Source: Pyrenochaeta sp. MPI-SDFR-AT-0127
Lineage: Eukaryota; Ascomycota; Dothideomycetes; Pleosporales; Cucurbitariaceae
Assembly (NCBI GenBank): GCA_020747015.1
Contig: JAGTJM010000058.1
Coordinates: 1 to 64,000 of the forward strand
Direction of reading: 5' to 3'
Length of the DNA: 64,000 nucleotides
The position numbers and the translations under genes were made by a program. The notes beneath the pieces are model-generated. The model was not told the origin of the DNA and made no database searches. It was given only the letters and a program-made list of their open reading frames with translations. Shown here piece by piece: positions 1-10,060 of the stretch; position 1 is the first letter of the stretch, and each line of letters begins with the position of its first letter.

Positions 1-86
1 CTTTCTCCAAGTTCTCTTTCTGCAATCCGTGACCGTCTTGTGCTCTCCAAACAGAAAGTCATCATGACCACGCGGATTGCGTTACA

Positions 87-2436
87 TCAATGCTCACAGA
101 AGCTATAGGAGTGCTGCTGCCAACCACTTTCAGACGTCCGCTGAAATGCGCTTCTCTCCCGCATCAAGCTCGCCCGATGCTCTCTCGCCTCCTCAACACT
201 CATCGGCAGTGCTTCCTTACTCTCGTCAAAATAACCTCGCACCATCTCCATAAGTTCAGTTGGCAACTTCCCGTCCTTGCTGGTCTCGGCGGAGCTGAAG
301 CCTTTCTCTGCCAGCAATGCAACAAGTTCAGTTGGAAGCTTCGATAGCGCCTCTTCTTGAGCTCGGGTGCTGGACCCGAGAATCGAGTCGACATACCAGT
401 TCCATTGTTGAGGGGGAACATTAGCGGTTGAAATAATACGTTTTGTTGGGTCAACTAGCCATAGTGCAATGAAGCGTCTGTGGCCAGGTTTGGTTGGGTC
501 CGTGAGCCTGAATGGCGAGACACGATGCTGACTATCCAGATATCTTAGAAAATGATCGGTAAGCAGAAGATTCGTACTCACAAGACATTAGGAAACGCGA
601 GCAACCGTCCCTGACGCGTGTCAACACTACCATAGTTTTGAAGACACGGCGAATTCCCGCCCAGCGAAGTGCCATATATCTGCTCCATCCAGTGGTAACT
701 GTCTTGTCCAACACTATACCCTTTCTCAGAGTTCGTGTATGCGGAAGTTTGCATACGGAAAGAAAGGCTACTATCTGTTATGTTCTCACTATCAAGATAG
801 TAGAGCGCGGTCGCGCAGATGTGCTCATTCATTTGGCCCTCGACATGCCAGCCACCGACTGGAAAATCTGGTTTCTCAGGCGTGAGCTCAATGGAGGCCA
901 TTTTGACAATTATCTGGAGCCCAGAGTTGCGAAAACGGTCAATCAGCCGCTTGCCATCTTCTGGTGCGTAGTCGACGTCCTCGAATTCGAGCTCCGGAAT
1001 TCTTGGTTTTCGGATCAGCTCCCACTTGTACTCCTTGATGTTTTCCTCGTCTATGTCCTCTTCCTCTTCCTCATCCTCTTCCTCGATAAGAGATTCTTCG
1101 TCAGATAAATACCCATAGTGTAGCTTTCTGAGTTCTTTCTTGGTAATCTCGACATCAGCACACTCGTCGAGGTTGCTGGGAATCCAGTTATCGGGGTTAC
1201 AGTCACTGTGAACACATAATGGTAAGTAAAGCATCAGTATCGTCTGGCGCCCTAGCTTACTCTGGGTTATTTGGTTTTCCAGACCGAGTTTTGGTGCGCC
1301 CAGCACCATCTCTCTTCTCGTAGCCAGCCGCAAGTGCAAGACATTGGTCCCACATGGGCAGAGATGTCATGACCAATTTTTCAATGGTGTTAACGATTTC
1401 AGGATACTTGTTTGGATGCAGGTTGTTGATATAGCTTGTAAACTTGACGCTGCCATTTTCTTGAAAGGACGCATTAGCAGGCAACCATTGGTATGTGTAA
1501 GACCAGTAGTTCGGTGGAACATCGCCTGACCCAACACCGTATCGGTATCCGTCTCGCCGTTCGTTCCAGTCATCGACCTCCTTTGGAATGACTTCACCTT
1601 TGCCAGCCCATTTCTCGATGGCATCTGTGAGGCCGACGCATTCTTCTTGGAAGACACGACTACGACCGTACACTAGAGGATACATAGATGGATGCACGAG
1701 ATCCTGTACCATATCATTAGAGTTCGGGTGCCAGTCTGGCGAGGCTTGGTGATCAGCTTTGAGTCTGTCAAAAGCCCTGCGGAGTGCGTCTTGAAGATCG
1801 GCCGAAACAAGGCTGTCGGACTTGACGACTGATGCACATGCATCGAGGGTGGGTATGATGCCAGTCTTTTCATAGTACCTTGCTTTGCTTCGGAGCTCCT
1901 CGATACACTATGACCTTGTTAGGGCAGTTTGAGGTGTACCGAAAGGAATAACATACAACTGAAAAAGTGCGTTCATTCATTATACCGTTGAGTTTTTTGA
2001 TCCAACGGCTGCTGTCATCGCGTATTTGAACCTGACCGCCATTTTGGTCATCCCAAAATTGCGACTTTCCACTGGTCGCCAGCTGCCAAAACTGCTCATC
2101 TGGAATGGCGAGCGCTTCTTGCTGCCACTTACTCACAATCTTCTCATCAAACACCTTTTTGTGCCAATCTTCCTTGTCCGTAAGCTTCTCCATAATGTCC
2201 ATAATCGCAAGCTCCCGCACAGGAATCAGGTCCGAATCTGAGCCATAGCAGCTGCCATGGGCGCCAATTGGGTAGAATCCGTAGCGGCGTTGCTCATTAT
2301 GGCGAACAGGAAGTCCGAGTCCGGGATATTCGTGCGTATCAGGTGGTGACGCCGACATTGGAGATGTTTGTTGAGTTTGTTGTCCTTGCTCGGGGCCGCC
2401 AGCAAGATGTTTGCGAATCTGCGAAGTGCGGGCCAT
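87..2436 (-). CDS. DUF4246 domain-containing protein
   Basis: Four exons on the minus strand: 2436-1957, 1907-1261, 1205-582 and 531-87, giving about 731 residues. The introns (49, 55 and 50 nt) have GT-AG ends and the reading phase closes at every junction. The start is the ATG at 2434-2436; the longer open frame upstream is not needed. The protein reads as a full-length fungal DUF4246 protein: an N-terminal YPGLGLPVRH segment, a central HPSMYPLVYGRSRV segment, an acidic run of Glu and Asp, then GGWHVEGQMNEHICATALYY, GRLLAFPNV, QHRVSPFRL and a C-terminal SFCEH. These blocks are what identify the family. No biochemical function is established for it. The conserved His-Val-Glu and later Gln-His-Arg motifs could be metal ligands of a cupin-like oxygenase, which is inference. 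The gene stands alone, with no obvious partner. Confidence 0.9.
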
Positions 2437-4917
2437 GATGTTGTGCCCAAAGCTACGGTATTGGCGATTTATATACAGCATGCGACTGCATAGATCACGC
2501 TTGCATAGGCAAAAGGTGGACTACTCAAGGCATCCTCATGCTGTGTAATGAACTTCAGGGGTTAGGCCGCCCCGGCCGCCTAGCCCTTTCCCTTTTCGGA
2601 ATGACTTTGAAGGCAGCTAGGCGAAGGAATCCTTGGCAAACGATGCACTTTTCGTCACGTTTGGGGCAAAGGCATATCGTTGCAGCAATCTTGAATCACC
2701 AAATTGGGAGCTTCAAACTCCGAGAAGTCAATGGCTTTTGTTGCACTGCATAGGACAATGGCTCAATACGATCACTGGCATTGATGCAGCCGTGGCTACA
2801 ATGTCGCAATTGGTGGAGGCGAAAGGTACATTAGGAGACTCTACTACTCACGTTCCAGAACCCGATAATGCGTGATGAAGGCCTTCGGTATCTGCACATG
2901 TTACTAGCGCAACTTTCACTTGGCCAGAGACTGGGATTTCAAAGGACTAGCCACAATCACACCATATCATATCCATAGCTCTCGAGTCTCGAGTCTCGAG
3001 TCTCGTACATCTGCAACAAACAATCAACGGCTTTCCACTATGAATATAGGATTGAACACGACTGATCAGTCATTTGGGATCGATTGTAAGCGTCAGCACA
3101 GTCTGCAAAATTTGAGCCTTGCGAAGTCTCGTAGAGGGGGAAATCGGCCCATGAAGTGGATCTTTATCAATGCGCCGTCGAGTAGGGCTAGCAAACCCCA
3201 CATACATGATTCAAGTGCAGCGTATAGAAGGAGAATCTGGACTTTTGTTCGTAAACCAAATCGAAGCAGATGGTGACCTGATACCGAGCCTTGATACACT
3301 CCAATAACGTCTTGAACAATTCGATTAAAGGTAGAGCGCGCAGAGAGATTTTGGGTTTTCTTTTCATGGTTTGATAATTGAAGCTAGACCAAAGTGCAGA
3401 GATGCCGTTTTTGGATGCCCAAATTCACATTAACAAAAAGAAGCTGAGATAATCGCGAAACTTTGAACTAGCATATGAAGGTCTGTGCGGATTAAGATGT
3501 TGTTTTGCGCCAGATACAATTGGTGTAGTATTAATTAAATCACGAAAGACTTTGTTGTCCAATAGACATTGGTGGGAGCAATATCTTGATCATTAAATTA
3601 GCTCAATTCCTGTAGCAACTTCGTCTTTTTTGGTGATAGCTCCCCAAGTCATGCTATCAAGGACGGCTTCAATAATTTCTTATACATGGTAAGACTGTAT
3701 GCCAATCATTTTCTAGTACACTAGTGCTTCACTAGAATCATAATAGCTTGGAAGACCCATCTATTCAAATGCCTGACGATCAGTGGACGAGCATAGTCTC
3801 AGGGCAGCGACAAGTAGGTACTACCTGCCACTTTGTTACGACTCTCCAGCGTTGTGGTTCTCGTATATGCGGACGCAGCTGCGTTATGTTGCCCTGTCAA
3901 ATTTAGCTCAAGATCAGTTTCTCTCAGCATTCTATATAGAAGTTGACACTGACAATCTAATGCTGAGCTTTGACATTGCCCGCCCAGTAATTGTGGTCAC
4001 GCAGTTTTTTACATCTAGCCATTTGTGCCCAATAGACTCAAGTAACGAAATTACGAGATGATCTTTTGTTAAACCCGTAATTTGAGATATCAAGAAGCCG
4101 GTCAACCGGTTTTGATCGTCTCTGAAGGGTAAGAGTACTCTAAAATTCTATGCGTATGGAAAATTGCTACTTGATTTTATAGCAATTGTTCCCAGAGTCT
4201 AACACATGTGGCACTTCTATTCTATCTATGGTAGATTATTCATTACAAACTGTATTGAATTTGATACAGAGCAATTTAGAACTCTAATCTAAAACTTAAT
4301 TTTTGGCTTCTACTCTGGTGCTGCTGTAGCGTTTTAATGTTTGTTCTATCCACAGGAAAATTGCGAAGCTTGCTAGCTTCAACGAAATAAAGAATACATA
4401 AATAATTAGCAGGGTCCGATCTAGCTTCGATGAGTGGAACATTCAATGATCATTTTCTTAGATGCAATCACGATATGATGACTACACCAGTCCGCCAGCC
4501 TCACACGAAAGACGATAGCCATCGTCTGTAAGTAAATTTCGAATTCACGAATGGGACACCACAGTTGGAAAGACATGAAAAATAAAATGATTACTGCACC
4601 CAGAGGTTCATGCAAGATTAAGCATCGGTCAACGTTTGTGCTGTGTTAGAATGCAGTCGCCAAGCTTTCAACGCAGGATCAGCGGATGCTGGATTTAATT
4701 GTGTACTTGGACAGTAGATTCTTGTAGTAGATCCCACGAGCCGACGATAAGATGTTTGAACGATTTCTTGATGTCGAGTAACCTCGTAGAAGATTTTCTT
4801 TCTGTCAACGGCACAGCATCGTTCAAGGATGGAACATACTGGCAAATTCGAATTACAACTATATACCCCTTTAGTACATTATCTGGCAATTATAATCCTC
4901 TCAATATGCCTCCTCTG
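2437..4917. other. Gene-free AT-rich interval
   Basis: This stretch of about 2.5 kb lies between the DUF4246 start and the 3' end of the membrane-protein gene. Short open frames of 60-118 codons occur on both strands, but they carry no recognisable motif, signal peptide or consistent splice structure. The sequence becomes AT-rich from about 3300. The only distinct element is the short tandem repeat near 2980. Confidence 0.6.
2980..3005. repeat. Short tandem repeat, 7-bp unit TCTCGAG
   Basis: The unit TCTCGAG occurs three times in direct tandem, followed by a partial fourth copy. Each unit contains the palindrome CTCGAG. It lies in the gene-free interval and has no evident gene association. 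Confidence 0.85.
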
Positions 4918-5902
4918 TCATATGTCTACCAGCCTCTCTTCACTGAGGCCTGGCCCGGCGTGGGCCCAATCCATAGTTCTGTAGTGCCTTGTCTCGCTCT
5001 CATCGTCGCGTTCTTCGGCGCGAGCTTCAACAGACCCATGTCCAATAGACCTAGAATCAACAGGTCGAATCTTCTCTCCATCATACTTGTTTCTTCTTTT
5101 TCTCTTTCTATACCAACAAACTGCCACCACAATGGCAAGTAAAAGGAACCCAACCGGTAGGCCCGTTGCCAGCCCGACCACCGTACCATGCGAAAGACCA
5201 CCGGTCTCTGAATTTATAGGTGACGAAGTAGGGGGAGAAGACGACACTGACGCAGGCGATGAAGTCGACGAGGCCGCGGCAGAAGAAGAAGGAATCAGCG
5301 TACTTGCCGAGCGCGAAGTAATTGACGAAGTCACTACAGAGGATTTGGAAGTAAGATTTCCCAGCTCGGGTGGAATGATGACCAAGTTAGACGTGTCCGT
5401 TGAGTTGCAGCAGTCCGTCGACATTCCACAGCACCATTTCTCAGTGGTACTTGGGTCACCACAGGGCGTGAGCTGAGCACCCGCTCCCGCACCAGCCTGA
5501 TTACGTTTAGCAGTCATCGTTCGTCATCTGAATAGGAGGTAGGTAGGTACTCACGCCGGATGTGCAGACGTTTAAACACCCACTCCAGTCTTCGTTTGCA
5601 CAGTACACCCTCCAGTAGTCCGTCCAGGGGTCTCTGAGGTCCCCTGGCTTGGTGCTTTTCCCCCGATTCCGACACAGTCCGTTGGGCATGCATTCATCAG
5701 CCGTTGAGCCATATATGATGTTATTGCCAGGTGGATTGGCCCATTCTGTATGACAGCAGACAGAGTAGAGCGGCTTGGAGGGGTCAGAGGAGTAGCGTTT
5801 AGCGTAAGGTTGGTCGGTTGCTTCCGTTCCATTTGGGTAGAAGCATGACGATGCAGAGAGCGGAACGAGTGTAGTAATGAGAAGTATCAATAACGCAAAC
5901 AT
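4918..5902 (-). CDS. Secreted cysteine-rich, single-pass membrane protein (fungal Mid2-like architecture)
   Basis: Two exons, 5902-5555 and 5496-4918, joined across a 58-nt phase-0 intron that contains GCTAAAC before its AG, give about 308 residues. The ATG at 5900-5902 was chosen because it directly begins a signal peptide (MFALLILLITTLVPLSAS); the open frame extends 30 codons further upstream. The ectodomain is Cys-rich, with CFYPNGT, YSVCCHTEW, CMPNGLC and EKWCCG motifs. A Ser/Thr/Pro-rich stalk follows. Then comes one transmembrane helix (VVGLATGLPVGFLLLAIVVA) and a basic stop-transfer segment RKRKRR. The cytoplasmic tail is short and charged. This layout is common among surface proteins of Dothideomycetes, and a cell-wall sensor role is only an analogy with Mid2/Wsc proteins. 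No enzymatic motif is visible. Confidence 0.85.
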
Positions 5903-7013
5903 AATGAGCGAGGTATCAAAAGGATGGAGAATGTTCCAGTGCAAACTGATATAGCAATAATAGGGGTGCCATGGACGAGAGTTGATTTTCAACTTCCCTG
6001 CAAGTCAGTGGTCCTCCAAAAGCATATCAACCTATCAACAGCGATTCTTGTCGTAGAGCTGCATGAGAGAAGCCACGTATTGGTCAAGTGTAACACACAA
6101 TGCTCAGAGAAGCCTTACCACAAACCCTATGGAGCGATCCCATCTGTTGATGCTCGTATGAACTCTTGGGGTCTTGGTCTGCACGTAGCGATCGAATGAC
6201 TCGTTCCAATTACATAGCCGTGAATATCAGTGGACGTAGTCGATAAGGCTGAACTTCGCCTCAGCCTTGCGTCGCGCTTAATGAAACGCGTCGCTAAACT
6301 TATACACAAGGGTGTGGACACCATGTCGCCATGGGCGAGTAAAATGCTCCCCAGTGGCTTTGACGCAGTGGTCACCACGGTATCTTCTCTCATGGTGGTA
6401 ACATTGGTGTATTCAGGAGAGTCTTGGGGGTTGCTGCAGTCAGCCGTAGTGCAAGGGGCCGATCACTCAACGAGCTGCGTCGGAGAAGTAGAACCGGAGT
6501 GGAGAAACATAATGATACAGTTGGGGGCCAGTGCAGTATCAGGCAAAAACAGGCAGACTTGATCTATCGACCTCCTGCATGAAGGTTGTGCGTGAAGCTG
6601 GGGTTGATATCCAGTCGGAAGGGGGAAAAAGGAGAAGGGCCGAAGAGGTTGGCTTGGATGTTGATTGAAAAGAGCAGCATCATCACAACGTTAATAATTC
6701 AAGACGGCATCACGCTGATCCTAGGAATCTATACAAAAGAGGACATGCAGTTCGGGAACAGATAATTTTTCGTGATTCGATGGTTCAGGCACGTTCATCG
6801 CGTTGGTGGTAGGCCTGACGCTATTTTCATTAGCGTCTTGGCAGAGGCCCCCCCCACAATGCGCGTCATCTGTGGCTCCCCGTCTACCTCAACGCCAAAG
6901 GAATGTGTTATCCCGCCCAACTAGTCGGCTAGCATCTACTCGACCTACACGAAATACCTTGGAATCATCTCCACAACCTCGATTGGAAACCCTTGGCCAG
7001 TGGCGTTCACAAC
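5903..7013. other. Intergenic region between divergent genes
   Basis: This interval of 1.1 kb separates the start of the membrane-protein gene (minus strand) from the start of the GFA gene (plus strand). It must hold both promoters. Two overlapping short frames on opposite strands near 6127-6562 show no recognisable domain and are not called. Confidence 0.5.
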
Positions 7014-7805
7014 ATGTCCAAGCCAAAACCATTCCCAGCAATAACTGGCAGCTGCGTCTGCTCGACTGTGCGCTACCGCCTCTTAACTTCTCCACTCTTC
7101 TGCTATGCTTGCCACTGCACAGACTGCCAAAAGGAAACTGGCTCTGCATTCGGGCTCTTTTTGAGCATCGAGTCCTATAATGTTAGCATAATATCACCAA
7201 CGCCGCCCGCTGTTGTGATTCGGGAGAAGAAGCCAGGTGTCTTGAGCAGATATCTGGCCTGTCCCAAGTGCAAGACTGATCTGTGGAGTGAGCATGGTTT
7301 TGGCGACGGGGTATGCAATTTGCGGGTTGGCACGTTAGATTTTCCGAGTCTGATGGAACCAGATGTGCATAGTTATGTGGACAGCAAGGTTGAGTGGTTG
7401 AAGTTGCCCGAGGGGGCGAGGACGACCAAGAAGAATTTTAAAACGACTGAGCTATGGCCAAAGAGTAGTCTGAGGCGGGCGGAAATCTGCAAGCAGCGTG
7501 TGGCGGAGGCGGCGAAGAGAAAGGAGGCCATCAAAGCAGCGCAGCAGAGTGGGCAAGTGGGCGCACAAGGCGACGAGGCAGATACGGAAGAGGTTGGAGG
7601 CGAGGGGGAGAAGACGCCTACTGCTGTTGAGTTTGGAGAAAAGGAGGTCGAGGATGACGAGGCGTTTGAGAAGCGGTTCAAAGAGACTGAGAGGGCGTTG
7701 CAGGAGAGATTGGAGAAGTTGACGTTGAAATTGGAAGAAGAGCAAGCAGTCCAGACGACCAGTACAAAAGCCGACACACTGAAGGAAGATACGTCGAATC
7801 CGTGA
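7014..7805 (+). CDS. GFA/CENP-V-type zinc protein with coiled-coil tail
   Basis: An intronless frame encodes about 263 residues. The open frame reaches upstream only through a TTG codon, so the ATG at 7014 is the start. The N-terminal half is a GFA (glutathione-dependent formaldehyde-activating enzyme-like) domain. Its zinc-binding cysteines are recognisable at residues 14 and 16 (SCVCSTVRY), 33, 35 and 38 (CHCTDCQKETGSAF), and 83 and 86 (CPKCKTDLW). From about residue 150 the protein becomes highly charged and ends in a predicted coiled coil rich in Glu, Lys and Leu. The family is large and mostly of unknown substrate; formaldehyde or glutathione chemistry should not be assumed. The long tail is unusual for the family. 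Confidence 0.85.
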   Translation: MSKPKPFPAITGSCVCSTVRYRLLTSPLFCYACHCTDCQKETGSAFGLFLSIESYNVSIISPTPPAVVIREKKPGVLSRYLACPKCKTDLWSEHGFGDGVCNLRVGTLDFPSLMEPDVHSYVDSKVEWLKLPEGARTTKKNFKTTELWPKSSLRRAEICKQRVAEAAKRKEAIKAAQQSGQVGAQGDEADTEEVGGEGEKTPTAVEFGEKEVEDDEAFEKRFKETERALQERLEKLTLKLEEEQAVQTTSTKADTLKEDTSNP

Positions 7806-8175
7806 ATGTTGAATTCATTCCTACGCAGGACATTAGTGTATGCGCATCAAAGTTCGTCAACGTTCAGCATTCGCGCAGGAGTGTTCGACGAAAGGACTTG
7901 AAATCTGTGGAGATGTCTGAGCACGTGTTGGGAACAACAGGCTTTCTGCCTGTAGTGTGGGATAGCTGCTGAGAGCAATTCGCACCAAACGAGACAAAAG
8001 CACTGTAGAAGACCAGGTCAGCCAAGACACCATCAAGAGCGATTCACTGGTTTATCGCGGCTCTAATTGTGGTTGTGAGCTTTATTGTACATTACAAGGC
8101 CCAATATCATGCCAACACTCCAGGCCATGCGATATAATATACATTTCACACTGTACATGATGCTTACAAATCCAT

Positions 8176-9759
8176 TCATGCTGTAGCGCTCTTGAAGGGA
8201 TTCCGTATTGGGAGGTACTTGAATACATCCGTCTTTTGCTCTGGCTCCTCTACCGGCGCAGTATACCGCTGTGGAACAACGTATGATTGGTCTTCTGGCC
8301 GTAGTGCCTGAAGAATCTGACCAACTTCGTTACTGGTCTCGATCTCAAACTCTTCCGCAGACAACAACGCAACCTCTCCGCGCACCTTGTTGAGTGCTAG
8401 CGTCTCGTGCTCGATGATGTCAGGCCACTGGCCAGACGCGTAGAGGGCATCCTGCATGTCTGCCCACTGAACGCTGACGCCTTCGAGAGTGTAGGGTGTT
8501 GGGAGTGCCTTCTTCAACGTCCGTGGGAGAACAGAGCGGGCAATGTAGTGATCGCGGCTTTCGGCTTGTGCCTTTGCCTCGAAGGCTTGTTCCAGCGTCA
8601 CAACATCGCTATGATGCTGGGCGAGGAGATCCTTGTCAATGGCTAGATCTCGAGCAGAACGGGTGGGGTCGGGATTCTCGAGTGCTTCCTGGAGAACGCG
8701 TGCCTGCTCCTTCAAGTCTGCCAATTTTGCTTCTGCGCCTGCCTCGTTGGCTGGAGCAGCTCTTTGAGCCACGTCTTCCTGGAAGTTCTTGAATTGCTCG
8801 GCCTTTCGCTGGGCATACTGGACTTTTCGCAGGCGGGTTTCGAGACTGGACTTGGCCGTCTGCAGCCGCTTCTGATCGGCCTCGTTTTGGTTGTGCTTCA
8901 TCCTGAGCTTGAAGTCCAGGGATCTGATTTGGTGCTCCAGCCACTTGACATTGTCGGCATCCTTCTCTTTGGCAACGGCGGCATTGGCCAGGACGTCAAT
9001 CTGCTGCCATCGCTTGTCCAAGAAGTCAATTGCTTTTTGTTGCTGTTCCTCGACCGCTTGGGACATTTTCTCGCCATGTGCTTCTTGTATGCGCAACACT
9101 TCGGCCAAGTCTGCACTCATGTTTGCACGCTGGTCCATGATCTTCTTGATTCTCCGCTTGAGATCCAGGCTCTTGAATTCTGGGTTGGTCTTCTCCCAGG
9201 CGAGCTCGTGCAGCTTGCGGAACTCGCGCAGCTTTCTGAAAGCATTGTGGCCTTGCTCTGGCGTGGCAAATGTCACGACACAGTGCGGTGTCCACTCGTC
9301 TGGGCGGAGGACGGGAGGCTTCGAGTGCTTGCCAATGAAGGGGAGTTGCGCGAGGTGGTGGTTCTGGGGCAATGTCAGTCTATAACAGAGACGGGAAGAA
9401 AGAGACTGGAGGCATACGTCTAGCAATTCCTGCAGCGAATAGATGATCTGGTTCGTCTTGGTGTTCCTGAAGACGTAGATGATCTCGCCATGCCGCGCCT
9501 TGCCCTCTGGATCAACCACATCCCTCAGCGTGTACGGCTTCATGGGCGCAGGCACGTGCTTCCCCGTGGCCTGTGGCTTTGCCTTTGGGTTGACGACCGT
9601 CTGCAGCTTGACATGGCGCGGATTCGACTGGCGCACAACGTACGCGGCGACTCGTCGCTCGAGCAGCGCCTCGAGGTGCGGGCGGGAGGCATCGATGCGG
9701 GAGAAGTTGATGGGCACCGGCGGCGCCCTGTACCGGAGTCGTGCAAGTGAGCGAGGCAT
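8176..9759 (-). CDS. MHR1: Mitochondrial large ribosomal subunit protein mL67 / MHR1-like
   Basis: The ATG at 9757-9759 is the first in frame; the longer frame begins at TTG. A 54-nt segment (9417-9364) with GTATGC, a CTGAC branch site and a CAG end is probably an in-frame intron. With it removed the product is about 509 residues. The N-terminus (MPRSLARLRYRAP) is basic, as expected for mitochondrial import. The block GEIIYVFRNTKTNQIIYSL, followed by PFIGKHSKPPVLRPDEW, matches the 'transcriptional regulation of mitochondrial recombination' family. In yeast that protein is mL67/Mhr1, a mitoribosomal protein also linked to mtDNA recombination. The C-terminal two thirds is long and coiled-coil-like, as is usual in filamentous fungi and absent from the 226-residue yeast protein. 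The gene is divergent from the UVRAG/Vps38-like gene. Confidence 0.82.
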   Translation of the reverse strand: MPRSLARLRYRAPPVPINFSRIDASRPHLEALLERRVAAYVVRQSNPRHVKLQTVVNPKAKPQATGKHVPAPMKPYTLRDVVDPEGKARHGEIIYVFRNTKTNQIIYSLQELLDVCLQSLSSRLCYRLTLPQNHHLAQLPFIGKHSKPPVLRPDEWTPHCVVTFATPEQGHNAFRKLREFRKLHELAWEKTNPEFKSLDLKRRIKKIMDQRANMSADLAEVLRIQEAHGEKMSQAVEEQQQKAIDFLDKRWQQIDVLANAAVAKEKDADNVKWLEHQIRSLDFKLRMKHNQNEADQKRLQTAKSSLETRLRKVQYAQRKAEQFKNFQEDVAQRAAPANEAGAEAKLADLKEQARVLQEALENPDPTRSARDLAIDKDLLAQHHSDVVTLEQAFEAKAQAESRDHYIARSVLPRTLKKALPTPYTLEGVSVQWADMQDALYASGQWPDIIEHETLALNKVRGEVALLSAEEFEIETSNEVGQILQALRPEDQSYVVPQRYTAPVEEPEQKTDVFKYLPIRNPFKSATA

Positions 9760-10060
9760 GGCCGCGGTCAGCTGGCGATGCCAATGGGAAAGTCGAGACG
9801 TCGCGGTGCGGAGAGACGACGCAAAAGATTCCAAGATTCAGAGCGCACGGGCCAGAGCGGCAGCAAGCAGCACTTCCGCCTGCTCCAATACGACGGCTCC
9901 ACGAGCATCCCATCCCGGCGTCCTCCCTGGATTCTGACTATGAGTCGATTGAGCGTCGTTGAAGCGCCTGTCCAGACGCCCCGGGATGCGTCAAGGAAGT
10001 TGGATCTGACCAGACTGCGCCCGAATTCTCTCTCCGGCCGCCCACACCCAGCTACGTAAC
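9760..10060. promoter_or_regulatory. Shared divergent promoter, mL67 / UVRAG-like
   Basis: This stretch of 301 bp separates two divergent start codons, so it must carry both 5' leaders and both promoters. It is GC-rich and I see no clear TATA box. No specific transcription-factor site is claimed. Confidence 0.55.

Noticed and set aside
5497..5554. 27-nt intron (GTGAGT to the first CAG) in the Cys-rich membrane gene
   Set aside because: It is too short for a fungal intron. The 58-nt version has a branch site and joins in phase.
6127..6562. Opposed frames of 88 and 110 codons
   Set aside because: One starts with GTG, neither has a recognisable motif, and both lie in a promoter interval.
8407..9385. 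Long plus-strand frames opposite mL67
   Set aside because: They are antisense shadows of a well-conserved coding sequence and contain no domain.
9760..9834. Longer N-terminus for mL67
   Set aside because: The extension starts with TTG; the ATG at 9757-9759 gives a credible presequence.
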